Shown here piece by piece: positions 25,186-33,184 of a stretch of 54,912 nucleotides of DNA; position 1 is the first letter of the stretch; each line of letters starts with the position of its first letter. The notes under the pieces are model-generated. The model saw only the letters and a list, made by a program, of their open reading frames with translations, was not told where the DNA came from and searched no databases. Position numbers and translations under genes: made by a program. This DNA comes from an uncultured Lachnospiraceae bacterium. Lineage in GTDB: Bacteria; Bacillota; Clostridia; Lachnospirales; Lachnospiraceae. Location: the NCBI GenBank assembly GCA_902780385.1, contig CACZFF010000014.1, forward strand, positions 1 to 54,912, given 5' to 3'.

Positions 25186-25266
25186 TGATAGGTGACCATT
25201 GCTCGAAAATAGTCGAAAAGAAATGCAAGGCATCTCTGTTCTTTATAAAACAGAAAATACTGCTGA

Positions 25267-25629
25267 TTATTTCTTTCTGTCGTCGATTCTGGCTTTGACT
25301 TTCGCCTTCTTGCCGCTCAGGCCGCGAAGATAGAACAGTTTCGCTCTTCTGACTTTACCTCTGCGGACAACATCAACTGCCTCTACGTTAGGGGAGTGGA
25401 TGGGCCATGTCTTCTCGACGCCGATGCCGTTGGAGATTTTCCTGACGGTGAAAGTGGTCCTTGCGCCGCCGCCCTGGATCTTGATGACTGTGCCTTCGAA
25501 GATCTGTACTCTCTCTCTGGTACCTTCCTTGATGCGGTTGTGAACGCGAACGGTGTCGCCTGTTGCGAACTGAGGCACCTCAGCCTTCAGCTGCTCTTTT
25601 TCCAGCTCTTTGATGATTTCGAAATTCAT
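25267..25629 (-). CDS. rplS: 50S ribosomal protein L19
   Basis: A 120-residue ribosomal protein at the 30S-50S interface. Motifs: [80 protein letters not shown]. Length is normal and AAAGGAG precedes the ATG. It is normally the gene after trmD; here 10.4 kb of exopolysaccharide genes lie between them. No clear terminator separates it from the last of those genes, so it may be transcribed from its own leader region, from the far upstream promoter, or both. Confidence 0.98.
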   Translation of the reverse strand: MNFEIIKELEKEQLKAEVPQFATGDTVRVHNRIKEGTRERVQIFEGTVIKIQGGGARTTFTVRKISNGIGVEKTWPIHSPNVEAVDVVRRGKVRRAKLFYLRGLSGKKAKVKARIDDRKK

Positions 25630-25856
25630 TATGATCTCCTTTCCACGCCGGACGTTCTTGCCTGCTCCGCTCCGGAAGCCTTCAGACCCAAAGGGCCGCT
25701 TCCATCATCGCTCTGTAAATAACGCGGATGCAATCGATCATCATCCGAACCTGTCGGCAGAGGACCGTCTTAAGTGAACAGAATGCGCGGCTTTTGCCGC
25801 AAAATAAAAAGCAACGTTAATAAACTACCATATCCCGCCGGATTGCGCAATACTTT
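25630..25856 (-). promoter_or_regulatory. rplS 5' leader region (possible L19 leader)
   Basis: This 227-bp spacer has no gene. On the minus strand it can form CGGATG/CATCCG around ATGATCGATTG, and GAAGC/GCTTC with an inner CCC-TTT-GGG, close to the rplS RBS. Autoregulatory leaders precede rplS in many Firmicutes. A weak promoter-like pair, TTGCGC-17-TAGTTT, lies near 25850-25810. The short hairpin GCGGCAAAAGCCGC (25790s) has no U-tract and does not look like a terminator. Confidence 0.35.
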
Positions 25857-27227
25857 TCAGTGCTTTTTTTTGTGTCTGTATACTTTATGGATGCCATTCC
25901 CGTCCGGCAGTACACCTTTCTGGGCCAGCGTGATAAATTCTGAACCGTCCGGACTGGTAATTGCGATTCCAACAGAAAATCCGTTCAGAAGATCCCGGGA
26001 ATAGGGAACCGATCCGGTGACTGTGATCTCTTTATCCGGCAGAAGATCCGACAGCCTGAGGTCCAGGGTCTGCTCGCAAATACACTTCTTTTTGTTAAAG
26101 ATATACATTCTGACCGGCCAGTCGCGGTACATGGGTGCCGCTCCGATATTATTGAAGGTAAAGTGGATCTGCAGTGTATCGTCAAGAAAATCCACCGTTG
26201 TCTGCAGGCGGCTCAGGTAGAGACAGTATCCGACATTTCTCAGGATCATCTCACTGCCGTTGGACTGCTGCTGCTCAGCATCGGGGCAGACAGGTCCGAT
26301 ATAGGACAAATGGCTGCTGCGGATCTGATCGAGGGTATCGGACAGATTGTCCATCAGAAGCGTATCCATGGGGATGGTATCCGTCATTCCGCCGCCGACA
26401 GGTGCTTTTTCCCAGACAGCCCCGGTGCGGGAGAGGTTTTCTGCCGTTGCCGCAGCGTCGCCGATCACATCTTTCCAGTTTCCGGCTGCCCTTGTGCCTT
26501 CTGCGTCATCCGCATCCGAAAGTGCTGCGGAAATACTGCCGCTCTGTAAAAGCAGGATATCTTCATCGCCGGAAAAAGCTTCTTCATACTGTTGTCTGTA
26601 TTGCTCGAGCACCTGCCCGGAAGGTATGAGGTCAGTCGCGGATTCAGCCGTCGCAGACCAGTCTCCGTTCTGCCCTACAGACCCGATTTCCACGTAGGAT
26701 ACAAAGCTGTCCTCCGCACACCATGCCGCCAGGGCGTCCAGAGCTTCCTGATGTGCTTTCAGGAAGGTCTCATCCCCGTAATCAGGCGCATACCCCTTTC
26801 CGGAGGCGTCCTTATAATCGACTCCCCTGCTTATGCTGCACAGCCAGTCCGGAACATCCCTGTGGGAATGCTTTGAGGGAAGATCGCACACAAAACGCAG
26901 GACCGCGTGCCTCCCGGCCTGCCGGTGTTCCTCGATGTGGTATTTCTCTTTGACACCTTCCCTGTCGAAAACGCCTTCCTGCGGTTCCCACTCCGAGAAG
27001 GGAAGCATGATAAATACAAGATCTGCCCCTTCGCAGTCCTCTTCAAGCTCCGCCCGCGGCGCATAGCCGGTCAGCGGATTTGCAGGGACATTTTCCGAGG
27101 CATCGTACAGAACGATGTCGTACAGGTGGTAACGGCCCGGCACAATATAGAATAACAATCCCATGATCAGGATCACCTGCACGGCGATCAGGATATAGGG
27201 AAGTCTTTTTCTGATAAAAGGTTTCAT
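25857..27227 (-). CDS. Membrane-anchored DUF4832-type glycoside hydrolase-like protein of the Pel-like cluster
   Basis: A 456-residue protein with an N-terminal membrane anchor (about residues 9-28), placing the rest outside the cell. The N-terminal part resembles TIM-barrel GH-like proteins: NPLTGYAPRAELEED, LPFSEWEPQEGVFDREGVKE and SFVSYVEIGSVGQNGDWSA. The C-terminal part (about 335-445) looks like a beta-sandwich DUF4832 domain (LQIHFTFNNIGAAPMYRDWP). I cannot assign catalytic acids with confidence. It starts 12 bp after pelG and is the last gene of the cluster, so it probably modifies, binds or trims the exported polymer. Its function is inferred from context only. Confidence 0.65.
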   Translation of the reverse strand: MKPFIRKRLPYILIAVQVILIMGLLFYIVPGRYHLYDIVLYDASENVPANPLTGYAPRAELEEDCEGADLVFIMLPFSEWEPQEGVFDREGVKEKYHIEEHRQAGRHAVLRFVCDLPSKHSHRDVPDWLCSISRGVDYKDASGKGYAPDYGDETFLKAHQEALDALAAWCAEDSFVSYVEIGSVGQNGDWSATAESATDLIPSGQVLEQYRQQYEEAFSGDEDILLLQSGSISAALSDADDAEGTRAAGNWKDVIGDAAATAENLSRTGAVWEKAPVGGGMTDTIPMDTLLMDNLSDTLDQIRSSHLSYIGPVCPDAEQQQSNGSEMILRNVGYCLYLSRLQTTVDFLDDTLQIHFTFNNIGAAPMYRDWPVRMYIFNKKKCICEQTLDLRLSDLLPDKEITVTGSVPYSRDLLNGFSVGIAITSPDGSEFITLAQKGVLPDGNGIHKVYRHKKKH

Positions 27228-27239
27228 ACAAAAAACGCC

Positions 27240-28766
27240 TCATCGTTTTCTCGGCCGCACTGCTCTCTTTCTCCCGTCCTTATTGTGCTGGGAAGTCTTT
27301 GCGGTGCCCTTTGCAACCCTGTTGCCAATCCGTGTAAACATTCTCTCAATCTGCGTGAAGCTGCCGCCGCCGGCCGCTGAGACCGCAGCCTGTCTTCCCA
27401 GAAGCAGATAAGGGAGACGCCTTGTGGACCACTCAAGACGCAGCAGGACAATCACAAAGTAGACGATCGCGCCCGCCATAAATCCAGCTCCGAAATAGGC
27501 GGTATCGCCGTGTGCAGCCTGCCAGATGGTAAAAAGGTTTGCCGTTACGGCAAAAGCACCTGTCGCAGTGACTGAACCGATATAGTCCTCAAAATACAGG
27601 AGGATCAGCATCATGGCATTGGCAATGGCATAGAGACCATAGCCGACACAGAGGGTACGGAAAATCCCCTTGCCCAGATCCATCATGCCCAGGGGCAGGA
27701 AGTCCATGATAAAGCCGCCGAAAACAACAAACAAAAGGGTACTGATGATCTGGCGGTAACCGCAGTAGACCAGCTCCCGGCTGAGGACCTCGACCATCCT
27801 GTCCTCGGCCGCCTCGATATCCTTAATGGAACCTCCGTCATTGTAGAGACTGTAGTACTGGCGGTATTCCGGATAAAAGCGCACTTCCACCGAGGTCACG
27901 AAACTGATGGTCGTGATCAGAATGGAAAAAAACGCTGTCAGCGACGGGATATCATAGCTGGGCGCCGCATAGAAAAGACCCATGATCTTTCTGTGGAGAG
28001 GTCCGAAATACATGATCACAATGTGACCGTAAAGACCCAGATTCACGAATATACTGGTCAGTGCCAGGGCACGGCACTTGTCAAACCACTGCAGATAAGT
28101 AAAAGGGCTCCCCTCTCCGTGGGGAAAATACCCCAGCATCAATATGTAATACCATATGCTCATGATCCCGTAGGCCAGGATCACGCAGAACATCAGGCTG
28201 AGCACCGTGCCGTGCCTGAAAAAGGCCAGCAGAAGAGCCAGAAGAAATCCCGTCAGCATGGATGCGGCGAAGCCCAGGGCGATCGAGCGGTAATCCTTGA
28301 GCGCCGACAGATAATTCATCTGTGTCCAGACGACGATCATGGTCAGGGCGAACCACATGCTCACGATCATATAGACAAGCGGAACTCCGGAAAAAAGCAG
28401 CACGATGCCATACACGATAAAGCAGGCCGGCAGCATGACTGCCAGAGCACCGTAAAAAGAGGGCATGATCCTCTCCCGTTTCCCCTCATAGAGCATATCC
28501 GATATATATCTGGTGAGGATCATGTTCATAAAGCTGGACACAAACAGTGAGACCAGCAGACTGTATGTCAGCATACAGTTCATGATTTCTCTCTCCCCCT
28601 GCGGCATTCCCGCAATCTGAGAGACAAAGGAAATCCCCAGCAGAAGGCACACACCCATGACCATGGGACCGATCGCCACCGCGCCTGCATAAGCATATGC
28701 GCGGCAGAGATTCAGCATGCCTTCTTTCTGAAAAAGCCTGTTCAGGCTAAAGCCTATCCCAGCCAT
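27240..28766 (-). CDS. pelG: PelG-like polysaccharide export/transport membrane protein
   Basis: A 508-residue protein with about twelve transmembrane helices, matching PelG, the MOP/Wzx-related membrane component that works with the PelF glycosyltransferase. The characteristic N-terminus MAGIGFSLNRLFQKE is present, followed by AYAGAVAIGPMVMGVCLLLG and MNMILTRYISDMLYEGKRER. The ATG at 28766 follows GGAGG at 12 bases; a longer frame would overlap pelF. The C-terminus ends in a short basic tail. Together with PelD and PelE it should form the inner-membrane synthase complex. Confidence 0.9.
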   Translation of the reverse strand: MAGIGFSLNRLFQKEGMLNLCRAYAYAGAVAIGPMVMGVCLLLGISFVSQIAGMPQGEREIMNCMLTYSLLVSLFVSSFMNMILTRYISDMLYEGKRERIMPSFYGALAVMLPACFIVYGIVLLFSGVPLVYMIVSMWFALTMIVVWTQMNYLSALKDYRSIALGFAASMLTGFLLALLLAFFRHGTVLSLMFCVILAYGIMSIWYYILMLGYFPHGEGSPFTYLQWFDKCRALALTSIFVNLGLYGHIVIMYFGPLHRKIMGLFYAAPSYDIPSLTAFFSILITTISFVTSVEVRFYPEYRQYYSLYNDGGSIKDIEAAEDRMVEVLSRELVYCGYRQIISTLLFVVFGGFIMDFLPLGMMDLGKGIFRTLCVGYGLYAIANAMMLILLYFEDYIGSVTATGAFAVTANLFTIWQAAHGDTAYFGAGFMAGAIVYFVIVLLRLEWSTRRLPYLLLGRQAAVSAAGGGSFTQIERMFTRIGNRVAKGTAKTSQHNKDGRKRAVRPRKR

Positions 28767-28788
28767 TACTTCTATCAACCTCCAAGCC

Positions 28789-30207
28789 TTATAGCGATCC
28801 GTTCCATCTCCGGAACACTTCGTCATAGGTATCCAGATAATTGCGGATCATATCTTCGTGGCGGAAGTACTTCTCCGCGCGCTGTTTTCCCGTGCGCCCC
28901 ATCTGCAGGCGTCGGGCGCTGTTGCGGCACAGATCCTCCATTGCCCGCGCAAGCGCGTGCGGCTGCATGGGAGGGACACAGTAGCCGGCCTGTCCCAGCC
29001 TGTCTTCACCTTCGCCGTAGATCAGCTCCTTGCAGCATCCCACGTCTGTCGTGACGCAGGGACGTCCCGCAGCGAAAGACTCCAGGACCGAGAGAGGCTG
29101 TCCCTCGGAAATACTGGAAAGTACAGTAAAATCAAAGTCCCCCATATAATCCAGCACATTGATCGTGCCCATGAACACGGCATTTTTGATCCGCAGCTGC
29201 CGCATCAGTTCCCTGCATTCGAGGGCATATTCGGGATCATCCTCCGGTCCTGCGATAAAAAGTTTTACATCCTGAATATTGCGCTCTACTTCCGCGAAGG
29301 CATAGAGCATGGTCTTGACATCCTTGATGGGAGCAAGGCGCAGGATGGCTCCAATCTGGACTTTTCCGCCGGGCTTTCTCTCCGGGATCCCTGCGAAACG
29401 GTTATAGTGGATACCGTTGGCGACCGTCCTGCATTTGGAGGGATCCGCTCCGATCTCGACCTGGGTCCTGCCGGCCCTGGCGAAGAGACTGGTCACCATA
29501 GTAGCGCCGTCATAGGCGGCGGAGGACAGCATGTAGAAAAAGCTGATCCACATATCCTTGAAGTCCGGGAGCACCCAGTTTGCGCGAATGATCTCCTCCT
29601 CGCGCTCACGGGTATAGATCCCGTGCTCGGTAAGGAGAAAAGGCACCTTGTATCTGTATCTTCCCAGCCTGGCCAGAATTCCCGCATAGCCGGTCGCAAT
29701 CGTGTGATATACATCCGCCTCCGGCACATCTGAACACATCACGTGCAGAAGGGGCATCAGCATGGAACGCACCGTGTGGAAAAAATCCGAAAAAGCCGTG
29801 TAGGGATATTTTTCCCTGCAGATATCGGCGAGGATATCCACAAAATACTCACTCGCCATAAATTCGGCCGGAGAGATCCCCCTGTCCTGGAAAATATGAA
29901 AGAGTACTTCCCAGTCGGGTCTGCCGCACTCGACCAGAGCTCGCAGAGCCTTGAGCTCCTCCTGGTCAAAACGCAGGGGACGTCCGGATCTGCGGCCGCG
30001 CAGGGTATCTGTCAGAGAGACCTCCCTGACTTCCACCACATTGTCCGGAAGCTTGTAGCGGAACTTCCCGTTCTGCGAGGGATCCGCATTGAGTGCCCAC
30101 ACCACAAACTCATGCTGCGGCATCGCCTGTATATACTGGTGCATCCAGGAGGAAACGCCTCCTGTCACATAAGGGTAGCATCCCTCCAGAATCACGCAAA
30201 TTCGCAT
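28789..30207 (-). CDS. pelF: PelF-like GT4 family glycosyltransferase
   Basis: A 472-residue cytosolic glycosyltransferase. MRICVILEGCYPYVTGGVSS with SWMHQYIQAMPQHEF is the PelF signature, including the Gly-Gly donor-site loop. FLLTEHGIYTREREEEI fits GT4. The C-terminal Rossmann half has GAILRLAPIKDVKTMLYAFA, and the EX7E motif appears in SEGQPLSVLESFAAGRP. Known PelF enzymes use UDP-sugars (UDP-GlcNAc/GalNAc) to build the Pel polymer. The ATG at 30207 follows GGAG at nine bases. It lies between the deacetylase-like gene and pelG. Confidence 0.93.
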   Translation of the reverse strand: MRICVILEGCYPYVTGGVSSWMHQYIQAMPQHEFVVWALNADPSQNGKFRYKLPDNVVEVREVSLTDTLRGRRSGRPLRFDQEELKALRALVECGRPDWEVLFHIFQDRGISPAEFMASEYFVDILADICREKYPYTAFSDFFHTVRSMLMPLLHVMCSDVPEADVYHTIATGYAGILARLGRYRYKVPFLLTEHGIYTREREEEIIRANWVLPDFKDMWISFFYMLSSAAYDGATMVTSLFARAGRTQVEIGADPSKCRTVANGIHYNRFAGIPERKPGGKVQIGAILRLAPIKDVKTMLYAFAEVERNIQDVKLFIAGPEDDPEYALECRELMRQLRIKNAVFMGTINVLDYMGDFDFTVLSSISEGQPLSVLESFAAGRPCVTTDVGCCKELIYGEGEDRLGQAGYCVPPMQPHALARAMEDLCRNSARRLQMGRTGKQRAEKYFRHEDMIRNYLDTYDEVFRRWNGSL

Positions 30208-30298
30208 ATTGTCAAACTCCATGCCGGAACAGCCGCGGTCTGTCTTCAGGCACCGCTCCGTCCGGCCATGCCCATATTAATTACAGAAAAACAATTTG

Positions 30299-32137
30299 TT
30301 ACTGCCCCGGCCATCTGTTGATATTGATCGTCAGTTTCGGCTGGGCTGCTTTTACCAGATAGAGCCCGTCTGTCACCTCGGTGAGAGAGCCGCCGGTCAC
30401 GTGGCCCGGTTTTCCCTTGTTAATGCGCAGGTAGAACCACGCCTCGTCACAGAAGCCGCCCAGGGAGATGTCGATCCTGTTCCCGGTCTCCTCGCGGCGG
30501 ACCTGCAGGGCATCGTAGCGCTGCACGGCACCGGTCAGCTCACTTCCGGTCAGATTGCGGATCTGGGGCAGGGCTTTATTGAGCCATTCCACATAATCGG
30601 TGAGGCGTCGGAAAAGCTCCTCCCAGCCCATTGCTGCGCCGCGGTCTGTATCGAGGGTGTCATCCGGGTGCTGGAAATGTGTGTTGACACAGTGGAAATA
30701 AAGCTCACTCAAGGCCGCCGTGCGCATATAGTCATCCAGCACATAGCCGGAGATGATTCTGGGTGTCTGGACCATGCCGTCTTCCGTGACCGTGAAATCC
30801 TGATCATAGGAGACATCATTGTCATCTGGAAGATAAAGGCTGGCAATTGCCCGTATCTCGGGAAAATCCCGGGCAAGAAGGGTACGCCCCTCCCAGGAAA
30901 TGATATTTGACGGCGGGACATACACGTGGAACTCTTCATCCGGGAAGAGCTCATGGCAGAAGCCGGACAATTCCGTCAAGGCGTCGCGCATGGCATCGAC
31001 GCTGACCCACTGCCGATAGGAATCGTACTGTCCTATATAGTCGAAGTTTTCGGGAACCAGGGGCATGTGATTGTAGCCGTGGAAACCCAGTTCTCCGCCC
31101 TCACGCAGCAGCATATTGCCGAAATACTGGAAACGCTGAACATCCTTGTTGCGCGGGAACTCGCCCTCGACCCGGGCCGAATAATCCTCGATTACAAGAC
31201 CTGTATAGCGGATATTATATTTTTTGGAGAGATTATAGACATCTTTCCACCAGTGGTGGGTATAAAAGTCCTTGATGTCCATCCCGTAATCGTGCTGGAT
31301 GAACTGGCTGTCTCCCTCCGGAACAGGGGACGGGAAATCATCGATGTAAAAGGTGGAACCGTTGATGACCGGCCAGATGCAGTCATTTTCCAGAAGCGTA
31401 TAGGCCGCGCAGTGAAATCCCCTGTATGCTTTTTCCAGAAAGCTCAGGTTGTCAAAAACGATCGTGCCGCTGCCCAGTGCCCTCCTCCAGATCAGGGGAG
31501 TATCGGAAGAACCGGCACTTTCCAGAAAGACCTCACAGTCATCGTCCAGGGTGACATCCAGGGACGAGCGATAGGGATCTGAAATGGACAGGTCTCTGCT
31601 GCATCCGGGCATGAGATCGCTGGTAAAATGCAGCCCTTCGACATAGGCAAGAGAATTGCCCATGGAAGTGATCCCGAAATGAGGCGCGACCGACATAAAA
31701 GTCTCTTCATTATAAGGAGGATAAAGAACGAGCAGGGAGTGTCCCTCCATGACCCAGTCCAGCAGTGAAGTCAGCCTGCTGCCCAGGGTGCTCAGATCTG
31801 TCACAGACAGGACCGCAATTTTCTTTCCGTCCAGGTCGGACTCGGCAAAATCCGATACCTTTTTTTCTTTATAGGGAATCCTCATCTGCGAGAGGATCGC
31901 GCTCATCTCCCGCCTTCCTTCCTTGCCTGTGGAATCTTTATCCCAGATCAGGATGGTCCCGGCGTTCTCCGGCACGACAGTTCCGGTCAGCTCGCCCTCT
32001 TCAAGGATGCGCACTGTGCTGTTCTTTCCTCCGTAAAGGACACTTCGGCCCACAGACAGGACAACAGCAAACATAAGCGCATAGATTACGAGAATCTCCA
32101 GCAGTTGCAGGAACCGCGGTTTTCTTTTTCTTTTCAT
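30299..32137 (-). CDS. DUF2194 deacetylase-like protein, Pel cluster (PelA deacetylase-type)
   Basis: A 612-residue protein with an N-terminal signal anchor (about 12-34). Residues 55-240 look like a Rossmann or amidotransferase-like domain (GTILIWDKDSTGKEGRREMS, LLDWVMEGHSLLVLYPPY). The central part resembles CE4-like deacetylases of the DUF2194/PelA type: STFYIDDFPSPVPEG supplies the catalytic/metal Asp pair, and GELGFHGYNHMPL the His-x-x-x-His metal ligands. A beta-rich C-terminus ends in KLTININRWPGQ. I infer partial deacetylation of the Pel-like polymer outside the membrane. In Gram-negative PelA, hydrolase and deacetylase are one protein; here the hydrolase is a separate GH114 lipoprotein. 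Confidence 0.82.
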   Translation of the reverse strand: MKRKRKPRFLQLLEILVIYALMFAVVLSVGRSVLYGGKNSTVRILEEGELTGTVVPENAGTILIWDKDSTGKEGRREMSAILSQMRIPYKEKKVSDFAESDLDGKKIAVLSVTDLSTLGSRLTSLLDWVMEGHSLLVLYPPYNEETFMSVAPHFGITSMGNSLAYVEGLHFTSDLMPGCSRDLSISDPYRSSLDVTLDDDCEVFLESAGSSDTPLIWRRALGSGTIVFDNLSFLEKAYRGFHCAAYTLLENDCIWPVINGSTFYIDDFPSPVPEGDSQFIQHDYGMDIKDFYTHHWWKDVYNLSKKYNIRYTGLVIEDYSARVEGEFPRNKDVQRFQYFGNMLLREGGELGFHGYNHMPLVPENFDYIGQYDSYRQWVSVDAMRDALTELSGFCHELFPDEEFHVYVPPSNIISWEGRTLLARDFPEIRAIASLYLPDDNDVSYDQDFTVTEDGMVQTPRIISGYVLDDYMRTAALSELYFHCVNTHFQHPDDTLDTDRGAAMGWEELFRRLTDYVEWLNKALPQIRNLTGSELTGAVQRYDALQVRREETGNRIDISLGGFCDEAWFYLRINKGKPGHVTGGSLTEVTDGLYLVKAAQPKLTININRWPGQ

Positions 32138-32227
32138 ATGTGAACTCGTATTTCAAAAATAATGTGACTATTCCGGACCACCGCTTTATGGAAGCGAGGG
32201 TCTTTCCCATCGGAATAAACAGTAAGA

Positions 32228-33184
32228 TCAGGCGCTCCAGAAGTCAATCTGCTCTCTGGCGGCAGGCGACAGATAAATACCGCTCTTCTGCACATTGCTG
32301 ATTATTTTCTTTACGCCCCTGTCATCCTGCGCCGCAGCTTTGGCGCGCAGGATCATCATGTATCCGTCTTCACCGTAGGGATCCATCGCCAGAATTCTTT
32401 GTCCGGCGGCTTCCGCTGCCCGGGTGTCGCCCTGCTGCAGGCAGATATTCCCGAGTCTCTTCAGGAGACGCATAGTCTCAGTCTGTGTCTTTTTCTTTAA
32501 AATCTTCTCTTTCCCATTTACAGAAGAGGACAGCCCGCGGCTTCCCGTCTCCTGCCATCCGATGTAATAGAGAAGTTTCTCCAGCATGCTACGGCAATGT
32601 GCCAGACGTTCCCCGCGCTCGCTGCTGTCGGGAATCCCGCTCTGCAGGTATTCCTCATCGAGATCCGCATATTCCTCAATGATCTGTGCACTGGCGGGAT
32701 GCTGCCGGTAGAGTTTTTCCATTCTTGAAATGCGCTGGGAATACTCACTGCGGAGCTCCACCAGAGCAGTGACCGCATAATGGACAACCTCTGTGTCATC
32801 ATTGACGCCCGCCGTACGCAGGGGCCGCACAAAAGGAGCAGGTCCTTCATGCAGGACAGAAAGAAGGAGACTTCTGCGCCGTACAGGCTCGCCGCTCTCC
32901 AGCACATCTTCGATAGGGAGGACGCCGGACATATCGTCATTGTCCATCCTGATACTCCGGTACACTTCATCCGTGATTCCGAAACGTCCGGTATCCGGTT
33001 CCTGGTCGGGCTTTTCTCCCCCCAGAATATGAAGTTCTGCCGCAAGGGCACAGACCGGACCCCAGAGAGGCAGCAGAAGGACAATGGGAAACATGGCGCT
33101 GGAAAAATGCATAACTCCCCTGCGCCGCGCCGTGATCATGCATACAGCCGCCACTATATGGAGTGCCATCAGTAAGATCGTCAT
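32228..33184 (-). CDS. pelE: PelE-like membrane TPR protein
   Basis: A 318-residue protein with two N-terminal membrane helices (about residues 2-20 and 27-49) followed by a helical, TPR-like domain with the repeat LKRLGNICLQQGDTRAAEAA near residues 240-270. This matches PelE, which links PelD to PelG/PelF in the membrane complex. Its ATG overlaps the pelD stop codon (ATGA), so the two are translationally coupled, consistent with a stoichiometric complex. The sequence between the membrane region and the TPRs is charged and weakly conserved. Confidence 0.8.
   Translation of the reverse strand: MTILLMALHIVAAVCMITARRRGVMHFSSAMFPIVLLLPLWGPVCALAAELHILGGEKPDQEPDTGRFGITDEVYRSIRMDNDDMSGVLPIEDVLESGEPVRRRSLLLSVLHEGPAPFVRPLRTAGVNDDTEVVHYAVTALVELRSEYSQRISRMEKLYRQHPASAQIIEEYADLDEEYLQSGIPDSSERGERLAHCRSMLEKLLYYIGWQETGSRGLSSSVNGKEKILKKKTQTETMRLLKRLGNICLQQGDTRAAEAAGQRILAMDPYGEDGYMMILRAKAAAQDDRGVKKIISNVQKSGIYLSPAAREQIDFWSA

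Noticed and set aside
25000-25266. N-terminal extension of RbgA by up to 78 residues
   Set aside because: The extension would be encoded by the rplS terminator. The family start MDVQWYPGHM has a proper RBS.
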